Assembly: GCF_014764505.1 (NCBI RefSeq)
Contig: NZ_JACXWX010000023.1
Span: 20,108-84,107, forward strand
DNA: 64,000 nucleotides
Origin: Phormidium tenue FACHB-886
Lineage (GTDB): Bacteria; Cyanobacteriota; Cyanobacteriia; Elainellales; Elainellaceae
Direction: 5' to 3'
This document shows, piece after piece, positions 31,441 through 39,845 of the stretch. A model generated the notes under the pieces. It was not told where the DNA came from, did no database searches, and worked only from the letters and a program-made list of their open reading frames with translations. Numbering within the stretch: the first letter of the stretch is position 1; each line of letters begins with the position of its first letter. A program made the position numbers and the translations under genes.

Positions 31441-33123
31441 ATGCAACCTGAACCAAAAGTCAATGTTCTTCTAGTGGATGACCACCCTGAGAACTTGCTG
31501 GCATTGGAAGCCATACTAGAGGGACTAGGGCAAAATCTTGTGAAAGCTCGTTCAGGGGAACAGGCTTTAAAGCGCTTGCTCGATCAAGATTTTGCGGTAA
31601 TCTTGCTGGATGTAAAGATGCCTGGGATGGATGGGTTTGAAACAGCAGCATTGATCCGGCAGCGGCAGCGATCGCGCTATACCCCCATCATTTTTCTGAC
31701 TGCCTTTAGCGACAATGATGACCTGATTTCTAAGGGCTATGCCCTAGGTGCTGTTGATTATTTGCTGAAGCCGATCGATCCGGTAATACTCACCTCAAAA
31801 GTGCTTGTATTTGTGGATCTATTCAAGAAAAATATTGAAGTTCAAGAGCAATCTGAACAGCTCGTTGCCAAAAATCTGGAAATTCTACGGGCAGAAGCAG
31901 CCCGACAGCAGGCAGAAGAGGCAAACCGGCTCAAGGACGAGTTTTTGGCGATCGTCTCTCACGAACTCCGCACTCCCCTAAATTCAATTTTGGGCTGGTC
32001 ACAGCTGCTGCTGACTCAGGAGTTTGGAGAAGCCAAGCGGATTCAGGCGCTGCAGACGATCGTCCGGAATGCAAAATCGCAGGCTCAGCTGATCGAGGAT
32101 ATCTTGGATGTCTCTCGGTTAATGCAAAGCAAAGTGCGGCTGTCGATTCAGCCGGTCAATGCGATCGGCGTGATTGAATCCGTATTGGAATCGGTGCAGC
32201 CGTTAGCCCAAGAAAAATCCATTCAGTTAGAATCGCAGCTAGATAAGGCAGCGCAGATGATTGCTGCAGATCCACAGCGCTTCCGGCAAATCGTTTGGAA
32301 TCTGCTGACTAACGCAATCAAGTTTACGCTCCAGGATGGGCGAGTGACCGTTAAGCTGACGCTCGTACACAACCGAGGCAACCCTGCTCAAGACGCTTTT
32401 GCCCAGCTTCAAGTGATTGATACTGGGATTGGTATCACTGCCAATTTTCTACCCTATATCTTCGATCATTTTCGTCAGGCAGACAGTTCTTCGACTCGTG
32501 CGCAGGGCGGGTTAGGGCTGGGATTGGCGATCGTGCAGCAGCTAGTCAGCCTGCACGACGGCAAAATATTTGCCGTCAGTGAAGGACTCGGCAAAGGTGC
32601 TACATTCACCGTTCAACTGCCTTTGGCAGCCAAAGCCATCAGCCCTCCTGCCCCTGAAACAAGAATTGGCAACGAGAATCAGTCAGAAATTGGCTCGATC
32701 GACCGCATTCTTGACGGCATTCGAGTGTTAGTGGTTGAAGATGTTGATGACAGCCGTGACTTGGTCCGAGCCGTATTAGAAGAGGCTGGAGCTGAAGTGG
32801 TTGCGGTTGCCTCAGTCAGTGAAGCCATCGAACGGCTGAAATACATGACACCCCACATCTTAGTGAGTGATATTGCGATGCCTGGAGAAAATGGCTACCA
32901 GCTCATTCACAAAATCCGCAGCCTAGCCCATCAGCAGGGCGGCACCATCCCCGCCATCGCGCTGACTGCCTATACCAAATCAGAAGATCGATCGCAGGCG
33001 CTGCTCGCTGGGTTTCAAGCCCATGTGCCAAAGCCGATCGAGCCGAAGACACTTATAGCTGCGGTTGCCCAGCTTGTAAACCGCAGCGCTAGCAGAATTG
33101 AGGCAAAACAAAGCTTCCAGTAG
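31441..33123 (+). CDS. hybrid histidine kinase (REC-HisKA-HATPase-REC)
   Basis: A 560-residue soluble kinase. N-terminal receiver (about 8-125; VLLVDDHPEN, Asp in LLDVKMPG, Lys in LKPID), a short coiled coil, HisKA with His in [11 protein letters not shown], ATPase (NLLTNAIKFT, DTGIGI, GLGLGLAI) and a second receiver (about 425-545; Asp in VSDIAMPG). It follows the tandem-HAMP kinase by 92 bp and is probably co-transcribed; the N-terminal receiver makes it a plausible downstream relay partner. It ends 2 bp from the stop codon of the convergent RidA gene. Confidence 0.93.
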   Translation: MQPEPKVNVLLVDDHPENLLALEAILEGLGQNLVKARSGEQALKRLLDQDFAVILLDVKMPGMDGFETAALIRQRQRSRYTPIIFLTAFSDNDDLISKGYALGAVDYLLKPIDPVILTSKVLVFVDLFKKNIEVQEQSEQLVAKNLEILRAEAARQQAEEANRLKDEFLAIVSHELRTPLNSILGWSQLLLTQEFGEAKRIQALQTIVRNAKSQAQLIEDILDVSRLMQSKVRLSIQPVNAIGVIESVLESVQPLAQEKSIQLESQLDKAAQMIAADPQRFRQIVWNLLTNAIKFTLQDGRVTVKLTLVHNRGNPAQDAFAQLQVIDTGIGITANFLPYIFDHFRQADSSSTRAQGGLGLGLAIVQQLVSLHDGKIFAVSEGLGKGATFTVQLPLAAKAISPPAPETRIGNENQSEIGSIDRILDGIRVLVVEDVDDSRDLVRAVLEEAGAEVVAVASVSEAIERLKYMTPHILVSDIAMPGENGYQLIHKIRSLAHQQGGTIPAIALTAYTKSEDRSQALLAGFQAHVPKPIEPKTLIAAVAQLVNRSASRIEAKQSFQ

Positions 33124-33125
33124 CT

Positions 33126-33515
33126 TTACGCCCCACAGTAAACAATTAGATCGATCTCCACATCCCCCTGTCCCGCCAAAGCAATCACCCCGACGGTAGT
33201 ACGACTGGGACGGCGGCCCTCCTTGAAGTAAGCAGAAAACACTTCATTGACGACCTGATAGTCTCTAAAATCGGTGACAAACAACCGAGCCATTACTGTG
33301 TTGTCAAAGCTTGACTGGGCATGGTCTAACACGAGCTTCAGATTCTCCATAACCCGCTTCGTTTGGTCAGCGATCGAGCCGCGACTAATTTCCCCAGTCA
33401 CCGGATCTTCGGCAAGCTGTCCCGTTATAAATAGAAAATCTCCAGCTCGCACGGCATGGGAATAGGGCGCAGGCGGCGGCAGCAGGTTATTGGGCAGGGT
33501 GATATATTCGAGCAT
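33126..33515 (-). CDS. RidA-family protein
   Basis: A 129-residue member of the YjgF/YER057c/UK114 (Rid) family. Landmarks are GPYSHAVRAG-like PYSHAVRAG, FITGQL, the conserved arginine in PSRTTVGV and the C-terminal VEIDLIVYC. RidA-type proteins hydrolyse reactive enamine/imine intermediates; subfamilies without the archetypal role also exist. It is the last gene of the minus-strand ABC transporter set, 10 bp after the ATPase gene, so it probably handles by-products of the imported compound. Confidence 0.9.
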   Translation of the reverse strand: MLEYITLPNNLLPPPAPYSHAVRAGDFLFITGQLAEDPVTGEISRGSIADQTKRVMENLKLVLDHAQSSFDNTVMARLFVTDFRDYQVVNEVFSAYFKEGRRPSRTTVGVIALAGQGDVEIDLIVYCGA

Positions 33516-33525
33516 TAATTTCTCT

Positions 33526-34329
33526 TTAAAGATCAGCGGTCATTCCCTCTCGCTGTAGAGCAGCCAGCTCAGCGGCGGTGAATTCGCCCAGCGCAACTTC
33601 TCGCTCTAGGTGATGCCGCAGGTGCGATCGCACTGGCTGTAGCTGGCTGTCTTCAGGGTCGCGGGGACGATCGAGCGGCAGGGCAATCACATCTACAATT
33701 CGACCGGGACTACCCGAAAACAGCACCACCTGATCGGCTAACATCAGTGCTTCGTCTAGGTCATGCGTCACCATGACGATCGTGGCCTGGGCATGATGCC
33801 ACAGCGCCAGCAGATAGCGCTGCATCACCCGCCGAGTTTGGTAGTCCAGGGAAGAAAAGGGTTCATCTAGCAGCAGCACTTGAGGGTTGAGTACCAGAGC
33901 GCGAGCGATCGCGACTCGTTGGCGCATTCCCCCGCTCAGCTCTCGCGGCAGCTTGTGGGCGTGCTCAATCAGCCCGACATCGGCAAGGAGTTTTCCGGCT
34001 CGGAGCCGACGTTCAGCCCGCTTGATGCCCTGCGTCCGTAGTCCAAACGCCACATTATCATGGACGGTCATCCATTCAAACAGATTGTGGTGCTGAAACA
34101 CAATCGCCGTCTCAGGTCCCGGTTGCGTTACCGGCTTACCGCCCAGCAGCACCTGTCCCTCACTCGGTAGCACCAAAGCCGCCGCCATCTCCAGCAGCGT
34201 TGTCTTGCCGCACCCCGATGGACCAATCAGCGCAGTAAACGACCCGGACGGAACCGTCAGGTTAATATCAGCAACCGCGAAATGCCCGTTGTACACCTTG
34301 GAGATGCTATCAAATCGCAGCTCAGCCAC
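33526..34329 (-). CDS. ABC transporter ATPase (sulfonate/taurine/nitrate type)
   Basis: A 267-residue ATPase with Walker A GPSGCGKTT, Q-loop in VFQHHNLFEW, signature ELSGGMRQR, Walker B VLLLDEPFSSLD and the switch His in VTHDLDEALML. It is of the TauB/SsuB/NrtD type. The open frame extends upstream to 34425, but a GTG at 34329 (VAELRFDSISKVY) has AGGAGGAG about 6 nt upstream and was chosen. This start overlaps the permease stop by 8 bp, indicating translational coupling. It energises the uptake system formed with the permease and binding-protein genes upstream. Confidence 0.93.
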   Translation of the reverse strand: MAELRFDSISKVYNGHFAVADINLTVPSGSFTALIGPSGCGKTTLLEMAAALVLPSEGQVLLGGKPVTQPGPETAIVFQHHNLFEWMTVHDNVAFGLRTQGIKRAERRLRAGKLLADVGLIEHAHKLPRELSGGMRQRVAIARALVLNPQVLLLDEPFSSLDYQTRRVMQRYLLALWHHAQATIVMVTHDLDEALMLADQVVLFSGSPGRIVDVIALPLDRPRDPEDSQLQPVRSHLRHHLEREVALGEFTAAELAALQREGMTADL

Positions 34330-35197
34330 GTTCTCCTCCTGTTGCAGTACGTCCCCGCGCTTCCCACCACAGCAATCGTCGCTGCACCAACAGCATGAGC
34401 CGATCGATCGCAAAGCCCACCACACCGATCGTTAGCACTCCCACCATGACCAGCTTCATGTTGAACTGCTGCTGACCTAGGATAATCAGCGCTCCCAGCC
34501 CGGAATTGATTCCGGCCATCTCTCCGGCCAGCACCGCCATCCAGGCGGCAAAAAAATTAACCCGCACGATCGTCAACAGGCTGGGAGCGGCAGCAGGAAG
34601 CACAACCCAGAGCCAAAGCCGCTCCTTCCGCGCCCCCAAGCTGCGAGCCGTTTTGATCAATTCTGGCGGGACACTGCCGATCGCCGCCGCTGTCGCCAGC
34701 GTCATGACGGCAAAAACGCCCATGAAGACGACGAAAATCGCCGATTGGTCACCTGTCCCCATCAGCGCGATCGCCACTGGCACCCAGGCAACGGGCGCAA
34801 TCGGGGCGATCGTCTGAACCATCGGCATTCCAAACTGGCGGGCAGCGGGCACAATGGCAATCAGCATTCCTAGCGGTAACGCGGCTAGCAGCCCTAATCC
34901 CAGCCCAATGGCAACACGCAGCAGCGTTTTAACGATCGCCTCACCGTAGCTCACCTGCTGCGGGCCAATACCAGCAGCACTTGGACCCTGCAGCAGATAA
35001 GGAATGACTTCACTGGGCGGCGGTAGGATGTCACGATTCAGTACACCCGTTGCTGCACCAAGTTCCCAACCCAACGCCAGCACTACCCAGCCAATCAAAA
35101 ACGACAGGCTCTGCAGCCAGCGCCGTCGCGCTGGCTGCACAGGCGGTGCAGCCGATAGAGATGCCCTAACAGCCTTCTGGTATTTAATCCGCTGCAT
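34322..35197 (-). CDS. ABC transporter permease (sulfonate/taurine/nitrate type)
   Basis: A 291-residue inner-membrane permease of the SsuC/TauC group, with about six membrane segments. The first follows an Arg-rich N-terminus (SFLIGWVVLALGWELGA). The ATPase-contact region lies around IKTARSLGARKERLWLWVVLPAAAPS (the EAA-like loop). It forms a channel with the ATPase at 33526. It ends in TGA inside the GTG start of that gene and follows the binding-protein gene by 39 bp. Confidence 0.92.
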   Translation of the reverse strand: MQRIKYQKAVRASLSAAPPVQPARRRWLQSLSFLIGWVVLALGWELGAATGVLNRDILPPPSEVIPYLLQGPSAAGIGPQQVSYGEAIVKTLLRVAIGLGLGLLAALPLGMLIAIVPAARQFGMPMVQTIAPIAPVAWVPVAIALMGTGDQSAIFVVFMGVFAVMTLATAAAIGSVPPELIKTARSLGARKERLWLWVVLPAAAPSLLTIVRVNFFAAWMAVLAGEMAGINSGLGALIILGQQQFNMKLVMVGVLTIGVVGFAIDRLMLLVQRRLLWWEARGRTATGGERG

Positions 35198-35236
35198 CGA
35201 GGTTACGCCACCCTAATTGCTAGAGGAGTGCATCAA

Positions 35237-36322
35237 TTAAGCAGAAGTTTTTAGAGATTGCTCCTGCGCAGAACCGTCAAATACGGTATCGATCAAGTTT
35301 GTTTGATCTTGTCTCAGGTATCCCAGATCGGCCAGGAAACCCACGCCGTTTCTCAAGCTGTCAACGCCTTTTTCATCCAGCACGGGCTGAGGAACCTGCC
35401 GCTTGAGGGCAGCAGCGAGGACATCTTCTGGAGCGTTGTAAACGGGAACAAGGTCAGCGATCGCACTCTTGTAGTCTTTGTTGAGGTCATCAGCCGACTG
35501 ACGTAGCACTGCCAGGTAATCTGCCAGCAGATTCGGCTCTCTTTGCATGAAGTCTGTGGTGGACGTGATGACACAATCGGATGCTTCTGGACCCCAAGCT
35601 CCATTCGAGTCCCCTAGATAGGTACCGCCAGACTTTGCAACCACACTTTGGGCATAAGGCTGCGCCAGCGAACAGACATCCACTGAATCCTTGATCAGCG
35701 CCTCACCCATACCTACCATGCTGGGGAAGAAGGTCATCTTATACCCTTTGTAATCCACCCCCAGCTTCTTGAGATGTCCATAGACTACTAGCTCTAACGT
35801 ATCAAGCTGGAGAGTACCAATTTTCAATCCTTGGTTGGCTGCGTTCGCCAATTCATCGAGAGATTTGACTGAACCCTTGCGGCTGACCAGCTCAATGCCG
35901 CCCTTTCCAGACCCAGAAACGATGCGGAGCTGCTCTGTACCCTTGGCATAGGCAGCTACCGTGTTAGTCCAAGGATTGTGGATGACATCTCTTGCCCCTG
36001 CAACTAATGCCTGGAGATTTTCACCCGGTCCATTAAACTGAGTTAGCTCTACGTTGAGACCTGCTTCCTTAAACAAGCCTCGTTTGTTCGCTAGAAGCAA
36101 ATGTGAGACACAGCCTGCCGGTAGGTGGCCGACTCGCAACGTTGTGGTTCCTGCGGGACTTGCTGCAGGGGATTCAGACTGAGTGGTTTGAGACTGGTTT
36201 GAACCATTGCCAGTGCAGCTAGTGCTAGCCATAAACGCCAAAGAGGCTAAACAGCAGCTTCTGATGAAACCTCTGCGGTTCAAGGCGCCGATCGGATGAA
36301 ACAAGCTATCGTATCTTGCCAT
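35237..36322 (-). CDS. Tat-signal ABC substrate-binding protein (SsuA/NMT1-like)
   Basis: Periplasmic or membrane-tethered binding protein, 361 residues from the preferred ATG at 36322 (MARYDSLFHPIGALNRRGF). The frame reaches 36349, but the paralogue at 42814 starts with MAKYDSIFHPIG, which fixes this start. The signal has a twin-arginine motif (NRRGFIR) and a Cys at the end of the hydrophobic core (MASTSC), so a Tat-exported lipoprotein is plausible. The binding fold (about 60-355) resembles SsuA/THI5-type proteins. It is the first gene of the transporter set. The ligand is inferred to be an organosulfur compound from the nearby SfnB-like gene. Confidence 0.9.
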   Translation of the reverse strand: MARYDSLFHPIGALNRRGFIRSCCLASLAFMASTSCTGNGSNQSQTTQSESPAASPAGTTTLRVGHLPAGCVSHLLLANKRGLFKEAGLNVELTQFNGPGENLQALVAGARDVIHNPWTNTVAAYAKGTEQLRIVSGSGKGGIELVSRKGSVKSLDELANAANQGLKIGTLQLDTLELVVYGHLKKLGVDYKGYKMTFFPSMVGMGEALIKDSVDVCSLAQPYAQSVVAKSGGTYLGDSNGAWGPEASDCVITSTTDFMQREPNLLADYLAVLRQSADDLNKDYKSAIADLVPVYNAPEDVLAAALKRQVPQPVLDEKGVDSLRNGVGFLADLGYLRQDQTNLIDTVFDGSAQEQSLKTSA

Positions 36323-36908
36323 ATTGGTAGACCTTATTTCCCTAAGCAACTTCAGTTTGAATGCACCCGTTGGCTGCGGCGCTGCAGCTGCCCAATCCTG
36401 ACAACGAGAAACCGATCAAGCGATCATCTCAAGCTATTGGTATATGGGCGGACAGCTGCCCTGTGGGATTACTTGCAATCACCCAAAGGGCATTTTTGTG
36501 TCAATTTATCACGAATGGGTGAGATTATTAACGCCAATCCCAAAAATTTATAGATTTAATAAGCAAACGCACCGTTGGAACAAGCGGATGAAGAATGCCT
36601 TGTAAACCAGGATAAATAGGTTCATTCCTTTGAGTTTACTACGATCACTGCTAGTTTCTAACACTAGGAATGACCCGTTATAAGTGTTATACCCCTATAC
36701 AATTCAAACTGATGAAATCAGGAATTTAGCTCAGTTAGACCACGTGATTACTCAGTGGGTGATTATGGATGGATTTCTTACCATAATCTGTTCACTCGGG
36801 TTTGTCAGAAGCAATACAAGAATTGTTCTATAGCCAAATCATCTACTGTCTTAAACAAATTTGCTCAACCCTCTTGCAAATCTGTAGACCAGTCGGTATA
36901 GTTCAGCT
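36323..36908. other. 586-bp control region between divergent genes
   Basis: It separates the binding-protein gene (minus) from the TetR-type gene (plus). It contains the operator-like site at 36885-36900. No coding sequence was accepted. Promoters for both units are expected here, but no clear -35/-10 pair was assigned. Confidence 0.5.
36885..36900 (+). promoter_or_regulatory. TetR-type operator next to the regulator gene
   Basis: TAGACCAGTCGGTATA is an imperfect palindrome (TAGACC-4-GGTATA) that differs by one base from TAGACCNNNNGGTCTA, the operator reported for NemR-like TetR regulators, with similar sites for LmrA/YxaF. It ends 8 bp before the ATG at 36909, suggesting autorepression. Confidence 0.45.
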
Positions 36909-37499
36909 ATGAACCAGACTAGGACTAACACCAGAGAGCGAATGATTGCAGCAACGGCTGAACTGCTGGAGCTTCAAGGCTATCACGCTACAGGGTTAAA
37001 CCAAGTGATGCAAGTCAGTGCTACGCCCAAGGGATCGTTATACTTCCATTTTCCCGGTGGCAAGGAGGAACTGGCAGCCGAGGCAATTCGGATTGCAGGT
37101 TCTGAAATTGGCGTAAAGATTGCGGCGACTCTAAGCTCAACTGAAAGCTTGGGAGAAGCAGTGAGCGCTTTCGCTTTGCTGTTAGCGCAGGATCTGCAAA
37201 CTTCTGACTTTCGCAAAGGTTGTCCTGTAGCAACCGTAGCAATGGAAACGGCAGCAACAAGCGATCGTTTGCGTCAAGCCTGCGAACAGGTTTATGCGTC
37301 TTGGTTTGCGCTGGTAGAAGCACGATTGTCTGAATCTGGCATTGAGCCAGCAGCGGCTAAATCTTGGACAACCCTGGTTTGGGCAGCCGTTGAAGGGGCG
37401 CTATTGCTCAGCCGTACCTATCAAAACACGGCTCCGCTGGAAACGATCGCCGCTCAACTTAAACAGTTGCTCGATCAGGCGGTAAAAACGCACGGTTGA
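36909..37499 (+). CDS. TetR/AcrR-family regulator (LmrA/YxaF-like)
   Basis: A 196-residue repressor. The N-terminal helix-turn-helix domain (about 8-55) has GYHATGLNQVMQVSATPKGSLYFHFPGGKEEL; the G-S-L-Y-F-H-F-P-G-G-K block is typical of the LmrA/YxaF group. The C-terminal ligand domain covers about 75-190 (CPVATVAME, TTLVWAAVEGALLLSR). It is divergent from the ABC transporter genes and followed by the SfnB-like gene 273 bp downstream, so it probably controls one or both. The ligand is unknown. Confidence 0.9.
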   Translation: MNQTRTNTRERMIAATAELLELQGYHATGLNQVMQVSATPKGSLYFHFPGGKEELAAEAIRIAGSEIGVKIAATLSSTESLGEAVSAFALLLAQDLQTSDFRKGCPVATVAMETAATSDRLRQACEQVYASWFALVEARLSESGIEPAAAKSWTTLVWAAVEGALLLSRTYQNTAPLETIAAQLKQLLDQAVKTHG

Positions 37500-37772
37500 T
37501 TACGTTTGAAAGCAATATGTGGAACGGCTCTGAACCCGAGCTAAATTACGGTGTGATTGCATTACTTTGAATCTTTAGGTCTGAGCTGCGGCTTTAAACC
37601 GTTTCTGATATTGAATCCGTTGATATCGTTTGCGTAGCCTCCAGCGTTGAAAATTCAATCAGCAAGTTTATTCTCTCCGGTTCTCAGTTTTTTCTAAGTT
37701 TATTTGCTTAATCTTCTATCAGTTGATTTAACTAATCATTTTCCAAAGCTTTACTCTATTTGAAGGTAGGTT

Positions 37773-38987
37773 ATGTCCTATACATTAGAACCTGTTCAAA
37801 CCGCCAGAGTCATCCAAAGTGATGCAGAAGCGATCGCAGTTGCCAAGGAGCTAGCCGAGGAGTTTGCCCAACAGTCCTCGGAGCGCGATCAAGAGCGACG
37901 GCTTCCCTATGAAGAAGTACAAAAACTCTCCCAAAGCGGTCTGCTTGCGATCACGGTGCCCAAGGAATACGGCGGTGCCTGTGTTTCAAATGTGACGCTA
38001 GTTGAGGTTCTCAAGATCCTTGCCGAGGGAGATTCTAGCTTGGGACAGCTGCCCCAAAATCATCTGTACTCAGTAGAGGCACTTCGGATAGATGGCAGCG
38101 AGGAACAAAAACGCTTTTTCTTCGATTTAATTTTGAAGGGGATGCGGTTTGGGAATGCCTTCTCGGAGCGAGGCACTAAAACTGTTGCAGATCTGAAAAC
38201 GCGCTTGGTTCGCTCTGGCTCAGATTATATATTGAACGGGCAGAAGTTCTATTCAACAGGAGCCTTGTTTGCCCACTGGATTCCTGTACTATGTGTGGAT
38301 GAAGAAGCCGGAGAAGATAGAACTTCGATCGCCCACATCGAGCGCAATGCTGAGGGCGTCACCGTAATTGACGACTGGTCTTGTTTTGGACAAAAAGGCA
38401 CAGGCAGCGGCACCACAATTCTTAAAGATGTGAAGGTGAAGGCAGAGCACGTCCTGCCGCACTACTTAGCCTTTGAGCGCCCTACGACAATGGGAGCTTT
38501 TTCTCAGGTGATGCATGCGGCTGTGGATGTTGGCATTGCTGCTGCAGCGCTGAAGGACGCCATTCATTTTGTTCGCAAAAATCCCCGCCCTTGGGTTGAT
38601 AGCGGTGTTGAACATGCCTATGATGATCCTCTACTGATTCACAAGATCGGTCAGATGGAGCTCAAACTTCATGCAGCAGAGGCAATTTTGCGCCGTGCTG
38701 GAGAGTTTCTCGATCGCGCCTTTGAGGAGATGAATGAAGATACCGTTGCAGCAGCTTCGATCGCCGTTGCAGAGTCAAAGGCAATGAGCGAAGAGGCCGC
38801 GATCTTCATCACCAACAGTTTCTTTGAAGTTTGTGGCACAAAGTCCACGCTGCAGGAGCTAAATTTCGATCGTCACTGGCGCAATGCCCGTGCCCATACG
38901 GTTCATGACCCCTCCCGCTGGAAGTTTTACGCCATTGGGAACTACTATCTCAACGATAGCAAACCACCCCGTCACGGCTGGATCTAG
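37773..38987 (+). CDS. sfnB: SfnB-like acyl-CoA-dehydrogenase-family flavoprotein
   Basis: A 404-residue flavoprotein of the acyl-CoA dehydrogenase fold. N-terminal helices (AKELAEEFAQQSSERDQERRLPYEEV), beta domain (GNAFSERGTKTVADLKTRL; FYSTGALFAHWIPVLC; WSCFGQKGTGSGTT) and a C-terminal helical bundle ending in HWRNARAHTVHDPSRWK, a signature of the DszC/SfnB subgroup. SfnB proteins are linked to desulfurisation of sulfones and sulfonates using reduced flavin. The neighbouring ABC transporter supports an organosulfur role. A strong hairpin (39008-39053) follows the stop codon. Confidence 0.85.
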   Translation: MSYTLEPVQTARVIQSDAEAIAVAKELAEEFAQQSSERDQERRLPYEEVQKLSQSGLLAITVPKEYGGACVSNVTLVEVLKILAEGDSSLGQLPQNHLYSVEALRIDGSEEQKRFFFDLILKGMRFGNAFSERGTKTVADLKTRLVRSGSDYILNGQKFYSTGALFAHWIPVLCVDEEAGEDRTSIAHIERNAEGVTVIDDWSCFGQKGTGSGTTILKDVKVKAEHVLPHYLAFERPTTMGAFSQVMHAAVDVGIAAAALKDAIHFVRKNPRPWVDSGVEHAYDDPLLIHKIGQMELKLHAAEAILRRAGEFLDRAFEEMNEDTVAAASIAVAESKAMSEEAAIFITNSFFEVCGTKSTLQELNFDRHWRNARAHTVHDPSRWKFYAIGNYYLNDSKPPRHGWI

Positions 38988-39845
38988 CGAAACCCTATCT
39001 CCTGATCAAGAGTTGATTTCGGCAGTGAAGTGATTCTGCCGAAATCAACTCTTTTGCTTCTGGCAGAATCGCTTCACTGTCCAGCGGTTCCTCTTTTATG
39101 AAAAGTATAAAGTTTATAAAAAGCTACGCAAGAATCGCTTGTTAGTGCTACAGGTGATTGCTATGTTTATAGACCGTAATGGCTGCATCAGTCAGGACAA
39201 ATGTATCTGCCAGACAGAGGGAAATCTCGGAGTTTGCTGCAATATTCCTGATAGCTGTCTTTAATTACGAAGAAAGGTTTAGCTATACCAAAGCTAAAGC
39301 CATCAGCTCCAATCAGTGCTGGCTCCGATTACCATTGTGTTTGGGCTTGGGTGCCCGATTCTACCTATTTTTTATCAGTGCGGAAACAGGCTGTTTCTGC
39401 GAGCTGCTGAGTGTCAACCCATTTTTAGGGTGTTTTTGCTCAGTCTGCTTGGATACCTGTTGCTTGAATGTCTACTTATCTATTTTGGTTCTAATCTATT
39501 ACGCAATGACCTTGAATTTATATACGGGTGCGTAATTAGCGTTGCACCTTTGTAAATATCTTGAAGATGCAAAATTTACTCATCGGCTACTACGGCATGT
39601 AATCAAGATCTCCTTTGCTTAGGAATAATCTTGCGATCGACTTTGTGTCAGCATATGGATTTGCCATATCGTAGATAGTTTATTAAGTGATTGGCATGAA
39701 TGCAAAGCTACGATCGCTTTTAGGCTTTGTCTGGATATTTATAAGTATAGATTCTAATACCTAAAATTAGACATTAAGTCAGTGCGGTAAGGGTATCTGA
39801 TTTGCAGCTTTTTGTTTAAACGTCTTCAGTTGTGAGGTTTATACG
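38988..39845. other. 858-bp intergenic region
   Basis: The first 90 bp hold the overlapping hairpins at 39008-39079. Two overlapping plus-strand frames (39179-39535 and 39316-39555) have no clear start signals. The second encodes hydrophobic sequence (FRVFLLSLLGYLLLECLL) that could be a gene relic, but neither was accepted. The rest is AT-rich and presumably carries the chemoreceptor promoter. Confidence 0.4.
39008..39053 (+). terminator. 18-bp stem terminator after sfnB
   Basis: Arms 39008-39025 and 39036-39053 are exact reverse complements around a 10-nt loop, with the right arm ending in CTTTT. It lies 20 bp past the SfnB stop codon. Its loop and right arm also pair with 39062-39079, giving an alternative fold. 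Confidence 0.75.

Noticed and set aside
39179..39555. two overlapping plus-strand frames
   Set aside because: They overlap in different frames, lack start signals and have unbalanced composition. One may be a membrane-protein relic, but it cannot be supported.
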